Source of the DNA: a bacterium
GTDB lineage: Bacteria > Patescibacteriota > Minisyncoccia > Phycocordibacterales > JABMNX01
Direction: 5' to 3'
DNA: 61,833 nt
Assembly (NCBI GenBank): GCA_002687905.1
Contig: NZBM01000007.1
Location: forward strand, 1-61,833
Shown piece by piece: positions 16,220 to 22,384 of the stretch. Position 1 is the first letter of the stretch. The number at the start of each line of letters is the position of its first letter. Under the pieces are notes generated by a model. That model saw only the letters and a list, made by a program, of their open reading frames with translations, did not search any database and was not told where the DNA came from. The position numbers and the translations under genes were made by a program.

Positions 16220-17527
16220 ATGAAGAGCCTGAATTTAACAGGTTTGTTTGTTGGCATTACCGCGCTTTTTGTAATTGCGATTAGTGGTGTTTCTTTTGCG
16301 CAAAGTGAGAGCGAGCAAGTAGCAAACAGGAGAGCTCAACTTGAGAAAGACCTAGCGGCGATTGAAGCAGAGATAGATAAACAAAGGGTATTCCTTGAAA
16401 AGAAGCAGCGAGAACGTGTGTCTCTTGAAAGGGATGTCGCAATCATTGAGCATGAAATAGAGAAGGCGCAATTATCAATTCGTGCGCGTGATTTAGAAAT
16501 AACCAAGATAACCGAAAATATATCCGGGAAAGAGGAGACTATAGGAGCTCTTAATGAAAAATTAGTAAGAGAGAAACAGTCGCTAGCCCAGCTTATAAGA
16601 CGCACAAATGAGATAGATGATTACACGATCGCGGAGATTCTGCTTGGAAACCAAGATTTATCCGATTTCTTTGAAGACTTGGATAGTTTTGAAGAGATAA
16701 AAGGTGCGCTTGACCAGTCATTTGATGACATAGAGGTTACCAAAGAAAATACTGAAGCTCAGAAGGTTCAGCTAATAGACAGGAGGACTTCAGAGCAGGA
16801 GTTAAGACAGATTCAAGTATTTGAGAAAAGAAAGATAGAGAGGAGGGAAGATGAGAAGCAGAAAATTCTTGATGTTACGAAAGGAGAGGAAGGTGCTTAC
16901 CAGTCTCTTATAAATGAAAAACAGAAATCTGCAGCTCAGATTAGAACCGAGCTCTTTACACTTCGTGGAACAGCAGCAATTCCTTTTGAGAGAGCGCTCG
17001 AGTTAGCAAATGCTGCTTCAGCAAAGACGGACGTAAGGCCAGCTTTTATTCTTGGGGTTATAGCTGAAGAATCAAACCTTGGAGAAAATGTTGGTACTGG
17101 AAATTGGCGCACTGACATGCACCCAACTCGCGACCGCCCAGTTTTTGAGGATATTACAAATAGACTTGGGCTTGATCCCGACCAGTTGCCGGTTTCAAAA
17201 AAGCCCTGGTATGGCTGGGGTGGCGCAATGGGACCTGCGCAGTTTATTCCTTCAACCTGGATTTTATATGAAAAGCGAATTGCTAAGATAACCGGACAAG
17301 ATCCGCCAAATCCATGGGATCCAAGTACGGCATTTATGGCTTCAGCTCTTCTTTTGATGGACAATGGAGCTGACAAGGGTACGTATTCAGCAGAAAGGCT
17401 TGCCGCATTAAGATATTTTGCAGGGTGGAGAAATGCTACAAAGCCGGCATATGCATTTTATGGAGACGAAGTTATGGAGCTCGCTACTAAATACCAGGGA
17501 CTCATAGATATTCTCGCCTCATCCTAA
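16220..17527 (+). CDS. Secreted murein lytic transglycosylase (SLT/MltB-like) with coiled-coil
   Basis: 435 aa. A signal peptide (about residues 1-28, ending VSFAQ) leads into a long coiled coil (about 30-255) like the N-terminal part of EnvC, CwlO or PcsB proteins. The C-terminal domain (about 260-435) is a lytic transglycosylase: the catalytic Glu lies in IAEESNLGENVG, followed by GAMGPAQFIPSTW and ALRYFAGW. It should cleave peptidoglycan glycan strands to 1,6-anhydro products outside the membrane; the coiled coil may bind a divisome FtsEX-type partner. The fusion of a CwlO/PcsB-like coil to a transglycosylase is notable. Leaderless: -10 TATACT ends 6 nt before ATG. Confidence 0.85.
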   Translation: MKSLNLTGLFVGITALFVIAISGVSFAQSESEQVANRRAQLEKDLAAIEAEIDKQRVFLEKKQRERVSLERDVAIIEHEIEKAQLSIRARDLEITKITENISGKEETIGALNEKLVREKQSLAQLIRRTNEIDDYTIAEILLGNQDLSDFFEDLDSFEEIKGALDQSFDDIEVTKENTEAQKVQLIDRRTSEQELRQIQVFEKRKIERREDEKQKILDVTKGEEGAYQSLINEKQKSAAQIRTELFTLRGTAAIPFERALELANAASAKTDVRPAFILGVIAEESNLGENVGTGNWRTDMHPTRDRPVFEDITNRLGLDPDQLPVSKKPWYGWGGAMGPAQFIPSTWILYEKRIAKITGQDPPNPWDPSTAFMASALLLMDNGADKGTYSAERLAALRYFAGWRNATKPAYAFYGDEVMELATKYQGLIDILASS

Positions 17528-17528
17528 T

Positions 17529-17557
17529 TTGACCGCCTAGAGAAATCGTGATATAGA
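17529..17557 (+). promoter_or_regulatory. Sigma-70 type promoter of orphan cassette at 17593
   Basis: TTGACC at 17529-17534, 17-bp spacer, TATAGA at 17552-17557. Unlike neighbouring genes it yields a leader of about 30 nt that contains a strong Shine-Dalgarno AGGGAGGG before the ATG. Confidence 0.65.
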
Positions 17558-17592
17558 TTTTGCGGTTTAGGTCCTAATTCAGGGAGGGAAAG

Positions 17593-17904
17593 ATGGCAAT
17601 AGTAGCCACTTTAGAATTCCGCCCTGCAAGTTGCGAGCGGAGCTCTAGAGAGCTTGATAGAATTCTTCGAAAAGAGGATCCGGACGAAATACGCTGTTTT
17701 GATTTCAGGCGTACAGCATGTCTGATGTCTCACTGGCGTTACGGCACTAACAATGTAGAAGTACGTTGTGAAGACGGGTGTGAATACGCAAGAGAAGAAG
17801 ACGCTCTTGGTGTAGTGAAGCTTCTTGCTTCACAAAAAGGGCATCCTGCGGAATTTGCAGGAAGGTATATTGGTATGTTCTCAGATTATGAAAGGAGCTC
17901 GTAG
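17593..17904 (+). CDS. Orphan small protein, unknown
   Basis: 103 aa, charged and rich in Arg, Glu and Cys (five cysteines, including CEDGCEY). No family recognised. It stands alone: own -35/-10 promoter at 17529-17557, strong SD AGGGAGGG 5-6 nt before ATG, and a GC-rich terminator at 18011-18034. Its GC content and SD use differ from the AT-rich, leaderless neighbours, so it looks like a separately acquired cassette. Its 3' end overlaps a second short ORF in another frame. Confidence 0.6.
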   Translation: MAIVATLEFRPASCERSSRELDRILRKEDPDEIRCFDFRRTACLMSHWRYGTNNVEVRCEDGCEYAREEDALGVVKLLASQKGHPAEFAGRYIGMFSDYERSS

Positions 17905-18010
17905 ATTTGCATTTAAGCACGACGGAGAGAAAGTGAGCGCATCGTTCATTATAGGCGTTAGAGCACCACTAAACGCCTATCAGTTGGTAACGCTTAAGAA
18001 CGGATATTGA
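17888..18010 (+). CDS. Possible short ORF overlapping the orphan gene
   Basis: 40 aa from ATG 17888 (MKGARRFAFKHDGEKVSASF then FIIGVRAPLNAYQLV), +1 frame relative to the upstream gene and ending just before the terminator. It has no SD of its own. It could be translated by coupling, be a frameshifted extension of the upstream protein, or be chance. An inverted repeat ATAGGCGTT/AACGCCTAT lies within it. Confidence 0.3.
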   Translation: MKGARRFAFKHDGEKVSASFIIGVRAPLNAYQLVTLKNGY

Positions 18011-18034
18011 GGCCGCCCGCGCATACGGGCGGCC
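18011..18034 (+). terminator. GC-rich intrinsic terminator
   Basis: Stem GGCCGCCCG / CGGGCGGCC with 6-nt loop, followed by a T-rich stretch (TGTTGTATTT). It closes the orphan cassette that begins at 17529. Confidence 0.8.
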
Positions 18035-18036
18035 TG

Positions 18037-18064
18037 TTGTATTTATAGAGCAATATTGTATAAT
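18037..18064 (+). promoter_or_regulatory. Promoter upstream of the bL31 leader/inverted-repeat element
   Basis: TTGTAT (18037-18042), 16-bp spacer, TATAAT (18059-18064). Transcription would begin near 18071, at or just before an ATG at 18073 that opens a 13-codon ORF running into the inverted repeat. Confidence 0.6.
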
Positions 18065-18075
18065 CACCGCGATGA

Positions 18076-18201
18076 ATCCCGTTAGAGATCACTTGCGGTT
18101 GTTGGCGGGATGATATGCTTATGACGAAAAAAGTCGAAAAAGTAGATATTGTAAGGGTAATAAACGGAAGTGACTTCGTCGCTTCCTATCTCTAACGGGA
18201 T
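18076..18201. repeat. 126-bp element with 14-bp terminal inverted repeats in the bL31 leader
   Basis: Ends ATCCCGTTAGAGAT (18076-18089) and ATCTCTAACGGGAT (18188-18201) are perfect inverted repeats. The 11-bp heart CCCGTTAGAGA and the inner right-end CGCTTCCT are shared with the GIY-YIG element at 22098-22372. Two short ORFs lie inside: 18073-18114 (13 codons) and 18121-18195 ([20 protein letters not shown]..., stopping within the right repeat). The right repeat includes the first two bases of the bL31 start codon. Either a deletion derivative of the GIY-YIG element or a structured regulatory leader for bL31. Confidence 0.7.
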
Positions 18202-18454
18202 GAAAAAGGATATTCATCCAGAAAACTACAGAGACGTTATATTTGTCGATAACTCAAGCGACACGCGTTTTCTCATTGGCTCAACAGTTGAGACTGACGA
18301 GAAGGGTAAATGGGAAGATGGAAAGGAATATCCACTACATAGAGTTGAGATATCTAGTGCTTCTCATCCATTCTACACAGGAAAAGACAAGGTGATTGAC
18401 GCCGCAGGGCGTGTAGAGAAATTCAAGAGTCGCGCTGCAAAGGCTGGCAAATAA
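18200..18454 (+). CDS. rpmE: 50S ribosomal protein bL31 (type B)
   Basis: 84 aa. The start [20 protein letters not shown] and the later blocks [13 protein letters not shown] and [13 protein letters not shown] are those of bL31 type B, the zinc-free form without the CxxC pairs. bL31 bridges the large and small ribosomal subunits. The start at 18200 is set by the conserved MKKDIHP; the frame continues 10 codons upstream through the inverted repeat without family support. bL31 synthesis is autoregulated via mRNA leaders in several bacteria (established), which makes the unusual leader here interesting. Confidence 0.93.
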   Translation: MKKDIHPENYRDVIFVDNSSDTRFLIGSTVETDEKGKWEDGKEYPLHRVEISSASHPFYTGKDKVIDAAGRVEKFKSRAAKAGK

Positions 18455-18502
18455 CTATCTAAATCTTTGTCTATTTCCCGCAATAGCGGGTATTCTTTTT
18501 AT

Positions 18503-19450
18503 ATGAGTGAAATTGAGAAATATAGGGATAATCACAAAACTGCTTTTCTTGTAGAGCAGTATGACCGATTGCTTTCTGAAGAAGAGGGAGTTGGCTCAAT
18601 GAGCGATAGTGGAATGGAGGAGTTAAAAGAAGAAGAACTCAAAAGAATAGAAAATGAGAAGAAATCTCTAATAGAGCAGATGGAGCAGATTACGAGAGCA
18701 GACGTTGAGGAGGAGAAATTTCCAAATGAGGTTGTTCTTGAAGTACGAGCCGGTGCGGGTGGTGAAGAAGCCGCGCTTTTTGCAGAGGAATTAGCTCTCA
18801 TGTATCAGCGCTACGCTGAGAGCAGGGGGTGGAGGACAAATATTTTAAATGAATCAAAAAGCTCTCTTGGGGGATACAAGGAGGCATCAGTTGAGATTAA
18901 AGGAGAAGGAGTTTTTAAAGAGCTTCGGTTTGAGACAGGAGTGCATCGTGTGCAGAGAATCCCCGCAACAGAGAAGCAGGGAAGGATTCACACTTCTACC
19001 GCGTCAGTCGCAATTCTTCCAATAAGAAAGAAATCAAAAATTGAAGTAAGCCCGGATGATTTAGAGATAGAGTTTTCGCGCTCCGGTGGAGCTGGTGGGC
19101 AGAATGTAAACAAAGTAGAAACTGCAGTTCGTATTATTCACAAACCAACGGGGATTGATGTACGCTCTACTGCCGAGAGAAGCCAGCAGAAGAACCGTGA
19201 GAAGGCTATGGGAATACTTCTATCAAAACTAGAAACTCTTCACGAAGAAGAAGAGGCTAAAAAACATTCAGAGGAGAGAAGGGAGCAGATTGGTACTGGA
19301 GACAGATCAGAGAAAATAAGGACATATAACTTCCCGCAAGACAGGGTTACCGACCACCGTATAAAAGAGTCTTGGTCAAATATTGAGGGAATAATGGGCG
19401 GGGCTATAACTCCTATAATTGAAATCTTAAGTAGAGAATCAAGTGACTAA
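18503..19450 (+). CDS. prfA: Peptide chain release factor 1
   Basis: 315 aa, shorter than the usual 355-360 because the N-terminal domain 1 is reduced. It reads UAA and UAG and triggers peptide release. The GGQ motif is in [17 protein letters not shown] (about residue 205) and the RF1-type recognition region has [16 protein letters not shown]. The start ATG 18503 has -10 TATTCT (18491-18496) 6 nt upstream. UGA is also used as a stop in this window, so an RF2 gene is expected elsewhere. Confidence 0.93.
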   Translation: MSEIEKYRDNHKTAFLVEQYDRLLSEEEGVGSMSDSGMEELKEEELKRIENEKKSLIEQMEQITRADVEEEKFPNEVVLEVRAGAGGEEAALFAEELALMYQRYAESRGWRTNILNESKSSLGGYKEASVEIKGEGVFKELRFETGVHRVQRIPATEKQGRIHTSTASVAILPIRKKSKIEVSPDDLEIEFSRSGGAGGQNVNKVETAVRIIHKPTGIDVRSTAERSQQKNREKAMGILLSKLETLHEEEEAKKHSEERREQIGTGDRSEKIRTYNFPQDRVTDHRIKESWSNIEGIMGGAITPIIEILSRESSD

Positions 19451-19493
19451 AAACCTTGCTACTTAGCCTATTTTACTGTAGAATCGCTCTCGT

Positions 19494-20234
19494 ATGTCTG
19501 ATATGACTACAGAAAAAGATCCATTTATAGAGCGCCTATTTAATATCGGTGCGCATTTTGCCTTTTCAAAATCAAGGAGACACCCATCAATGTCCCCATA
19601 TATTTTCGGGGTTAAAAATAAGGTAGAGATATTTGACCTAGAAGAGACCAAAAAGAAGCTCGAGGAGGCAAAGAAATTTGTTTCAAAACTTGCTTCAGAG
19701 AGAAAGAATATTCTTTTTGTTGGAGGAAAAAACGAGGCTAGACAAGCTATAACTCGAGGTTCCGAGTCAATTGATATGCCCTACGTCTCAAGGCGTTGGG
19801 TTGGGGGAACACTTACGAACTTTCCTGAAATAAAAAAAAGAATTGATAGACTTGAGAAGCTACAGGACGAAAGAGATAGAGGGGAGCTTGGTAAGTACAC
19901 TAAAAAAGAACGCCTCATGATTGATAGAGAGATTGAGAGACTTGAATATATATTTGGAGGACTTCTGTCCCTAAAAGAGCTTCCGGGGGCACTATTTGTA
20001 GTTGATACAAAACAAGAAAAGATTGCGGTTGATGAAGCAAAGAGAAAGGGGATTCCTGTTATTGCGCTTATGAACTCGGACTGTAATCTAGAAGATGCAG
20101 ACTACCCTATACTTGCCAATGACTCATCTATTACGAGCATTACATTCTTTGTAAATGAGATGATAGATACATATAAGGAGAACTTAGGGGCTAAGAAAGA
20201 GGAGTCAAAAGAAGAAAAGAAAGAAGATAAATAA
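19494..20234 (+). CDS. rpsB: 30S ribosomal protein uS2
   Basis: 246 aa. Conserved blocks: GAHFAFSKSRRHPSMSPYIF near the N-terminus, RRWVGGTLTNFPEIKKRI near 100, and PGALFVVDTKQEKIAVDEA near 165 to IPVIALMNSDCNLEDADYPI. It ends in a Lys/Glu-rich tail. It is followed by tsf after 1 nt, the classical rpsB-tsf pair. The -10-like TAGAAT lies 9 nt before the ATG; a second in-frame ATG 9 nt further (19503) is possible. Confidence 0.95.
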   Translation: MSDMTTEKDPFIERLFNIGAHFAFSKSRRHPSMSPYIFGVKNKVEIFDLEETKKKLEEAKKFVSKLASERKNILFVGGKNEARQAITRGSESIDMPYVSRRWVGGTLTNFPEIKKRIDRLEKLQDERDRGELGKYTKKERLMIDREIERLEYIFGGLLSLKELPGALFVVDTKQEKIAVDEAKRKGIPVIALMNSDCNLEDADYPILANDSSITSITFFVNEMIDTYKENLGAKKEESKEEKKEDK

Positions 20235-20235
20235 A

Positions 20236-20727
20236 ATGGCAATTACAACTGAGCAAATTAAAGAGCTTAGAGATCGTACTGGTATCTCTATGATGCAGGT
20301 AAAGAAGGCGCTTGAGGAAGCCGGTGGAGACACTGAAAAAGCGGTGGATATACTAAAGAAGGTCGGTGCTGCGGTTGCAGCTAAAAAAGCTGACAGAACA
20401 CTCGGAGCTGGTGTAGTGGAGTCATACATTCACAATACAAAAGAGGTTGGCTCAATGGTGGTGCTTTCTTGCGAGACAGACTTCGTGGCTAAAAACGAAG
20501 AATTTGTGGCATTGGCTCGCGATATAGCAATGCATATCACAGCAACTAACCCTGAATTTCTCTGCGAAGATGATATAAAGGAAGGGGGCGATAGTGATTC
20601 AGTACTTCTAAATCAACCTTTTATAAAGGATTCAGGTAAGACGGTGAATGACCTTATAGAGTCAGCGATACAAAAGTTTGGAGAGAGGATTGAAATCACA
20701 ACGTTTGTAAGATTTTCTGTAAAGTAA
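20236..20727 (+). CDS. tsf: Elongation factor Ts (short form)
   Basis: 163 aa, versus about 200-300 in most bacteria. The UBA-like N-terminal domain (LRDRTGISMMQVKKALEEAG) and the nucleotide-exchange core (VLSCETDFVAKNEEF, with the TDFV motif that contacts EF-Tu) are present; the second half of the dimerisation region is missing. It catalyses GDP release from EF-Tu. Immediately downstream of rpsB and 1 nt before a small membrane protein gene. Confidence 0.93.
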   Translation: MAITTEQIKELRDRTGISMMQVKKALEEAGGDTEKAVDILKKVGAAVAAKKADRTLGAGVVESYIHNTKEVGSMVVLSCETDFVAKNEEFVALARDIAMHITATNPEFLCEDDIKEGGDSDSVLLNQPFIKDSGKTVNDLIESAIQKFGERIEITTFVRFSVK

Positions 20728-20728
20728 G

Positions 20729-21115
20729 ATGTTTCAAATAATACTATTTGGGGTCTCTTTGACTCTACTCATTGCATTTTTTTCTATCAAGCTTTTTGAA
20801 GTTAGAGGAGGTCGCGTTCTTTTTGAAGAAAAAAGAAAGGAGCTTGATAAGAGGGTTCTAAATGAGTTTGAAAGACGAAAGATTAAAGCACCTCAAATAG
20901 AGCTTGACGGAGTCCTTCACTTTATCCACGATGTACTTCATAATGTTGCCGTTGGAGTTCACGGCTCGGTTCGTGTCGCAGAGAGGCATACGGCTCGTGC
21001 GGTAAACTCCATAAAGGGAAGGCGTGACAATATAAAAAGAAATAGCACCTCTTCAGAGTTCCTAAAGAACGTTGGGGATTACAAGAACAAGCTTAAGCGC
21101 CCGGAACATAAATAG
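20729..21115 (+). CDS. Small membrane-anchored protein, unknown
   Basis: 128 aa with one N-terminal transmembrane helix (about residues 2-20) and a basic cytoplasmic-type remainder with a hydrophobic, His-containing helix (LHFIHDVLHNVAVGVHGSVR) and Lys/Arg-rich C-terminus. No family recognised. It follows tsf after 1 nt, so probably shares the rpsB-tsf transcript. Confidence 0.6.
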   Translation: MFQIILFGVSLTLLIAFFSIKLFEVRGGRVLFEEKRKELDKRVLNEFERRKIKAPQIELDGVLHFIHDVLHNVAVGVHGSVRVAERHTARAVNSIKGRRDNIKRNSTSSEFLKNVGDYKNKLKRPEHK

Positions 21116-21209
21116 CCCGAGTAAAATCCACCCCAGCTGTTTTGATGGACAAAAAATGAGTAGTATTACCAGATTAGCTGTCTTGGCAGATAACAAAAGG
21201 GTGAATATT

Positions 21210-21285
21210 GCCACCTTAGCTCAGTTGGTAGAGCAATTGTTTTGTAAACAATAGGTCGTCGGTTCGAGTCCGACAGGTGGCTCCA
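21210..21285 (+). tRNA. tRNA-Thr (anticodon TGT)
   Basis: Complete 76-nt cloverleaf: acceptor GCCACCT/AGGTGGC, D arm GCTC-AGTTGGTA-GAGC, anticodon stem ATTGT/ACAAT with loop TTTGTAA (anticodon TGT, decodes ACN with wobble), T arm GTCGG-TTCGAGT-CCGAC, discriminator T and encoded CCA. The 17 nt 21266-21282 are repeated with one mismatch at 21292-21308 just downstream. Confidence 0.95.
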
Positions 21286-21291
21286 AGGAAT

Positions 21292-21308
21292 GAGTCCGAC
21301 AAGTGGCT
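21292..21308 (+). repeat. Partial duplication of the tRNA-Thr 3' end
   Basis: GAGTCCGACAAGTGGCT matches 16 of 17 bases of the tRNA T-arm/acceptor end (21266-21282). Such a duplicate resembles an attachment-site scar, but no integrase or element lies between; the spacing is only 9 nt. Confidence 0.5.
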
Positions 21309-21319
21309 AAAGTAAAGCG

Positions 21320-21353
21320 AAATTTGCGACTCAACCGGTTGAGTCGCAAATTT
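21320..21353. repeat. 34-bp perfect palindrome (repeat family copy 2)
   Basis: Loop-less palindrome with half-site AAATTTGCGACTCAACC, identical over its length to 11986-12019. It lies between tRNA-Thr and pheS, followed by a T-rich stretch, and immediately precedes the pheS -10 box TATACT (21366-21371). It may terminate the upstream transcript. Confidence 0.75.
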
Positions 21354-21378
21354 TGTTGTTTAAGATATACTCTCATTT

Positions 21379-22098
21379 ATGAGCAAATATCATATTCACC
21401 CTCTTACGAGCATTATTCGTGAAGTAAATAATATCTTTTCTGGGATGGGTTTTACCTTTGCCGAGGGACCTGAAATTGAGACAGAATATTACAACTTTGA
21501 CGCTCTTAACGTGCCTAAAGACCACCCCGCGCGTGATATGCAGGATACTTTTTTTGTGGACAGCAAAAATGAGAAAGTACTTCGAACTCACACTAGCCCA
21601 GTTCAGATTCACTATATGGAAAACCACGAACCACCAATAAGAGTAATTGTTCCCGGAAAGGCTTATAGAAATGAGGCAACCGATATGACCCACGAGGCGC
21701 AATTCCACCAAGTAGAGGGGCTTGTGGTTGGGGACGACATAACGCTTGCGCATATGAAAGGAGTACTCAAGCAGTTTTTTGAGAAATTTTTCAAAGGAAG
21801 TGTAGAAATACGACTTCGTCCCGGGTTCTTTCCTTTTGTTGAGCCGGGAGCCGAAGTAGATATGCGACTCGTTGGCGAGAATGTGCCGGAGAAGCTCCGT
21901 GGTAAGTGGATTGAGATGCTTGGCTCAGGAATGGTTCATCCAAATGTTCTTAAAAGTGCTGGAATTGATCCAGATAAATATCAAGGTTGGGCATTTGGAA
22001 TGGGTCTTGAGCGTTTAGGAATGCTTAAATACGGAATTGATGATGTGAGAGCGTTTAGCGATGGAGATTTACGTTTTATTGAGCAATTTAGTGTTTAG
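21379..22098 (+). CDS. pheS: Phenylalanyl-tRNA synthetase alpha subunit (short)
   Basis: 239 aa; the usual alpha chain is about 330-350 because of an N-terminal coiled coil that touches the tRNA, which is absent here. Class II core motifs are present: FAEGPEIETEYYNFDALN, DTFFVDS...LRTHTSPVQIHYM, and the motif 3 GWAFGMGLERLGMLKYGI. It charges tRNA-Phe together with PheT. Start ATG 21379 with -10 TATACT 7 nt upstream (leaderless). The stop TAG shares its G with the first base of the inverted-repeat element that separates pheS from pheT. Confidence 0.95.
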   Translation: MSKYHIHPLTSIIREVNNIFSGMGFTFAEGPEIETEYYNFDALNVPKDHPARDMQDTFFVDSKNEKVLRTHTSPVQIHYMENHEPPIRVIVPGKAYRNEATDMTHEAQFHQVEGLVVGDDITLAHMKGVLKQFFEKFFKGSVEIRLRPGFFPFVEPGAEVDMRLVGENVPEKLRGKWIEMLGSGMVHPNVLKSAGIDPDKYQGWAFGMGLERLGMLKYGIDDVRAFSDGDLRFIEQFSV

Positions 22099-22372
22099 CC
22101 CGTTAGAGACTAATATGTGGTATACATACGTACTTCAGAGTAAGAAAGATAGTAAGTATTACACTGGAAGTACAGGTAATATACGGAAGCGCTTAAAAAA
22201 ACACGAAGAAGGTCGTGTGGTATCAACACGGGAACGATTACCAATATCTTTAGTATATTGCGAAATTTGTAATAATCAGGGAGATGCTTATGTTAGAGAG
22301 AAGTATTTAAAAACAGGTATGGGAAAAAGATATATTAGAAATCGTATTAAACGCTTCCTGTCTCTAACGGGC
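22098..22372. mobile_element. 275-bp GIY-YIG element with 13-bp terminal inverted repeats
   Basis: Ends GCCCGTTAGAGAC (22098-22110) and GTCTCTAACGGGC (22360-22372) are perfect inverted repeats. The interior is almost wholly one GIY-YIG ORF whose C-terminal codons (FLSLTG) are made by the right repeat. It lies exactly between the pheS stop and the pheT start, which are normally adjacent. The same ends, with matching base-pair changes, enclose the leader of bL31 (18076-18201). Mobility is inferred, not shown. Confidence 0.65.
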
Positions 22373-22384
22373 TGCATATGCTGA
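22115..22384 (+). CDS. Small GIY-YIG nuclease-family protein
   Basis: 89 aa starting at ATG 22115 (MWYTYVLQSKKDSKYYTGST). The GIY-YIG motif is present in the variant Y-T-Y...Y-T-G, followed by the conserved Arg of NIRKRLKKHEEGRV and the Glu of REKYLKTGMGKRYI. Single-domain proteins of this type (UPF0213-like) are abundant in Parcubacteria; related domains nick or cleave DNA in homing endonucleases and UvrC. The ORF starts 5 nt after the left inverted repeat, and its last residues are coded by the right repeat; its stop overlaps the pheT start by 7 nt. It is likely the nuclease of a minimal mobile element. Confidence 0.85.
   Translation: MWYTYVLQSKKDSKYYTGSTGNIRKRLKKHEEGRVVSTRERLPISLVYCEICNNQGDAYVREKYLKTGMGKRYIRNRIKRFLSLTGCIC

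Noticed and set aside
18492-19450. Recoding of UGA (as in Gracilibacteria/Absconditabacteria)
   Set aside because: UGA ends real genes here (for example at 3089-3091 and 22382-22384) and no in-frame UGA occurs in conserved genes.
21292-21308. Second tRNA gene
   Set aside because: Only the 3' part of the tRNA is duplicated; no acceptor 5' strand, D arm or anticodon arm is present.
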